Assembly: GCA_036986135.1 (NCBI GenBank)
Contig: BTQZ01000029.1
Location: 1 to 32,168 of the forward strand
Source: JADFRG01 sp036986135
GTDB lineage: Bacteria; Chloroflexota; Anaerolineae; Anaerolineales; E44-bin32
Length of the DNA stretch: 32,168 nucleotides
Direction: 5' to 3'
Positions 31,811 to 32,168 of the stretch are shown here, one piece after another (the first letter of the stretch is position 1; every line of letters begins with the position of its first letter). The notes below the pieces were generated by a model, which was not told the origin of the DNA, ran no database searches, and worked only from the letters and a program-made list of their open reading frames with translations. A program made the translations under genes and the position numbers.

Positions 31811-31838
31811 TTGCGGGAAAATTGGTTTGTGGTAATAT
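31811..31838 (+). promoter_or_regulatory. Probable promoter of the cold-shock gene
   Basis: TTGCGG (31811-31816) and TAATAT (31833-31838) are separated by 16 bases. Transcription would start near 31845, about 175 bases before the ATG. Confidence 0.55.
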
Positions 31839-31903
31839 CCTTGACCGTAGGTTGCGAGCAAGTTCTGTCTGGAAGTCGAAAGATCACAAGATCGTAGGAT
31901 CAC

Positions 31904-31928
31904 GGCCTGAGCTTCAATCGCTCAGGCC
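31904..31928 (+). promoter_or_regulatory. Hairpin in the cold-shock leader
   Basis: GGCCTGAGC (31904-31912) and GCTCAGGCC (31920-31928) form a perfect nine-base stem with a seven-base loop. TGTTTGG follows, so it could act as a weak terminator or attenuator, or stabilise the leader RNA. Confidence 0.55.
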
Positions 31929-32019
31929 TGTTTGGTTGGCAAGACCCTAACACCGAACACGACCACCGAGAACGCGGCAAGCTACAAAAATCCGAGTTGC
32001 CATAAGGAGGCAATGAAAC

Positions 32020-32168
32020 ATGTCGGACCGAGTTCTTGGTACTGTCAAGTGGTTCAACGATAGCAAGGGATACGGCTTCATCGAGCGCGAAGACGGCGAT
32101 GACGTTTTTGTCCATTTCTCAGCTATCCAGGGCGATGGCTTTCGCAGTCTTGCGGAAGGCCAGCAGGT
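32020..32168 (+). CDS. csp: Cold-shock protein (CspA family), 3' end beyond the window
   Basis: The first 49 codons encode a typical cold-shock domain. GTVKWFNDSKGYGFIERED contains RNP1 (KGYGFI) and DVFVHFSAI contains RNP2 (VFVHF). This family has about 65-75 residues, so roughly the last third is missing. It binds single-stranded RNA and DNA and melts RNA structure in the cold. TAAGGAGG lies nine bases before the ATG. Another ATG at 32013 is out of frame. Confidence 0.95.
   Translation, partial: MSDRVLGTVKWFNDSKGYGFIEREDGDDVFVHFSAIQGDGFRSLAEGQQ

Larger units (their letters stand above)
31763..32019 (+). other. Intergenic region and long leader of the cold-shock gene
   Basis: No gene is seen in these 257 bases. 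They hold the cold-shock promoter, a leader of about 175 bases with a strong hairpin, and the ribosome binding site TAAGGAGG at 32003-32010. Long leaders that refold at low temperature are known for cspA-type genes. Confidence 0.6.

Overview
The window looks like part of a chromosome from an anaerobic bacterium, most likely a member of the Chloroflexota (Anaerolineae or Dehalococcoidia type). This is inferred from gene content: corrinoid C1 genes with an ASKHA/ferredoxin activator, a MetV-MetF fusion, tungsten-type aldehyde ferredoxin oxidoreductase, PD40 propeller lipoproteins, a Gram-positive type LexA box and moderately high GC. No rRNA, tRNA, CRISPR array, transposase or prophage gene was seen.

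Region 1 (1-2.2 kb) is worn down. It holds a Ser/Thr kinase remnant with compensating frameshifts, a CysS/MshC-like ligase that ends against it, and the 3' tail of a family 5 solute-binding protein followed by a strong hairpin.

Region 2 (2.2-14.4 kb) is a C1/corrinoid methyl-transfer island. On the plus strand are DUF169, a MtaA-like URO-D methyltransferase and a crotonyl-CoA carboxylase/reductase homologue. Convergent with them on the minus strand are a truncated corrinoid protein, methyl-H4folate:corrinoid methyltransferase, a B12-methionine-synthase-activation-domain protein and a RACo-like reductive activator. Then come an aldehyde ferredoxin oxidoreductase (divergent from the corrinoid gene across an FNR-like site), a homocysteine S-methyltransferase and a MetV-MetF fusion. 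Together these provide every module of methionine synthase MetH as separate genes, except that the cobalamin-binding half of the corrinoid module is broken. The likely flow is methylene-H4folate to methyl-H4folate (MetF), then to a corrinoid protein (methyltransferase), then to homocysteine or another acceptor, with oxidised Co(II) repaired by the RACo-like protein.

Region 3 (14.4-23.1 kb) is housekeeping and stress: a LapA-like protein, a SatD/membrane-protein pair divergent from an MFS transporter across an AT-rich operator region, an AMMECR1-MEMO fusion with RmuC, SppA peptidase, a 59-residue membrane protein, and a LexA-boxed 3-methyladenine glycosylase. Two genes here carry diverged copies of their own 3' ends just beyond their stop codons.

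Region 4 (23.2-32.2 kb) is rich in surface lipoproteins: an M6-like zinc peptidase, an SH3-like lipoprotein, and a beta-propeller fused to an erythromycin-esterase-like domain that lacks its catalytic residues. It also holds an ArsR/AHSA1 pair with an apparently leaderless, operator-overlapped promoter, a TGS-domain GTPase and, cut by the window edge, a cold-shock protein with a long structured leader.
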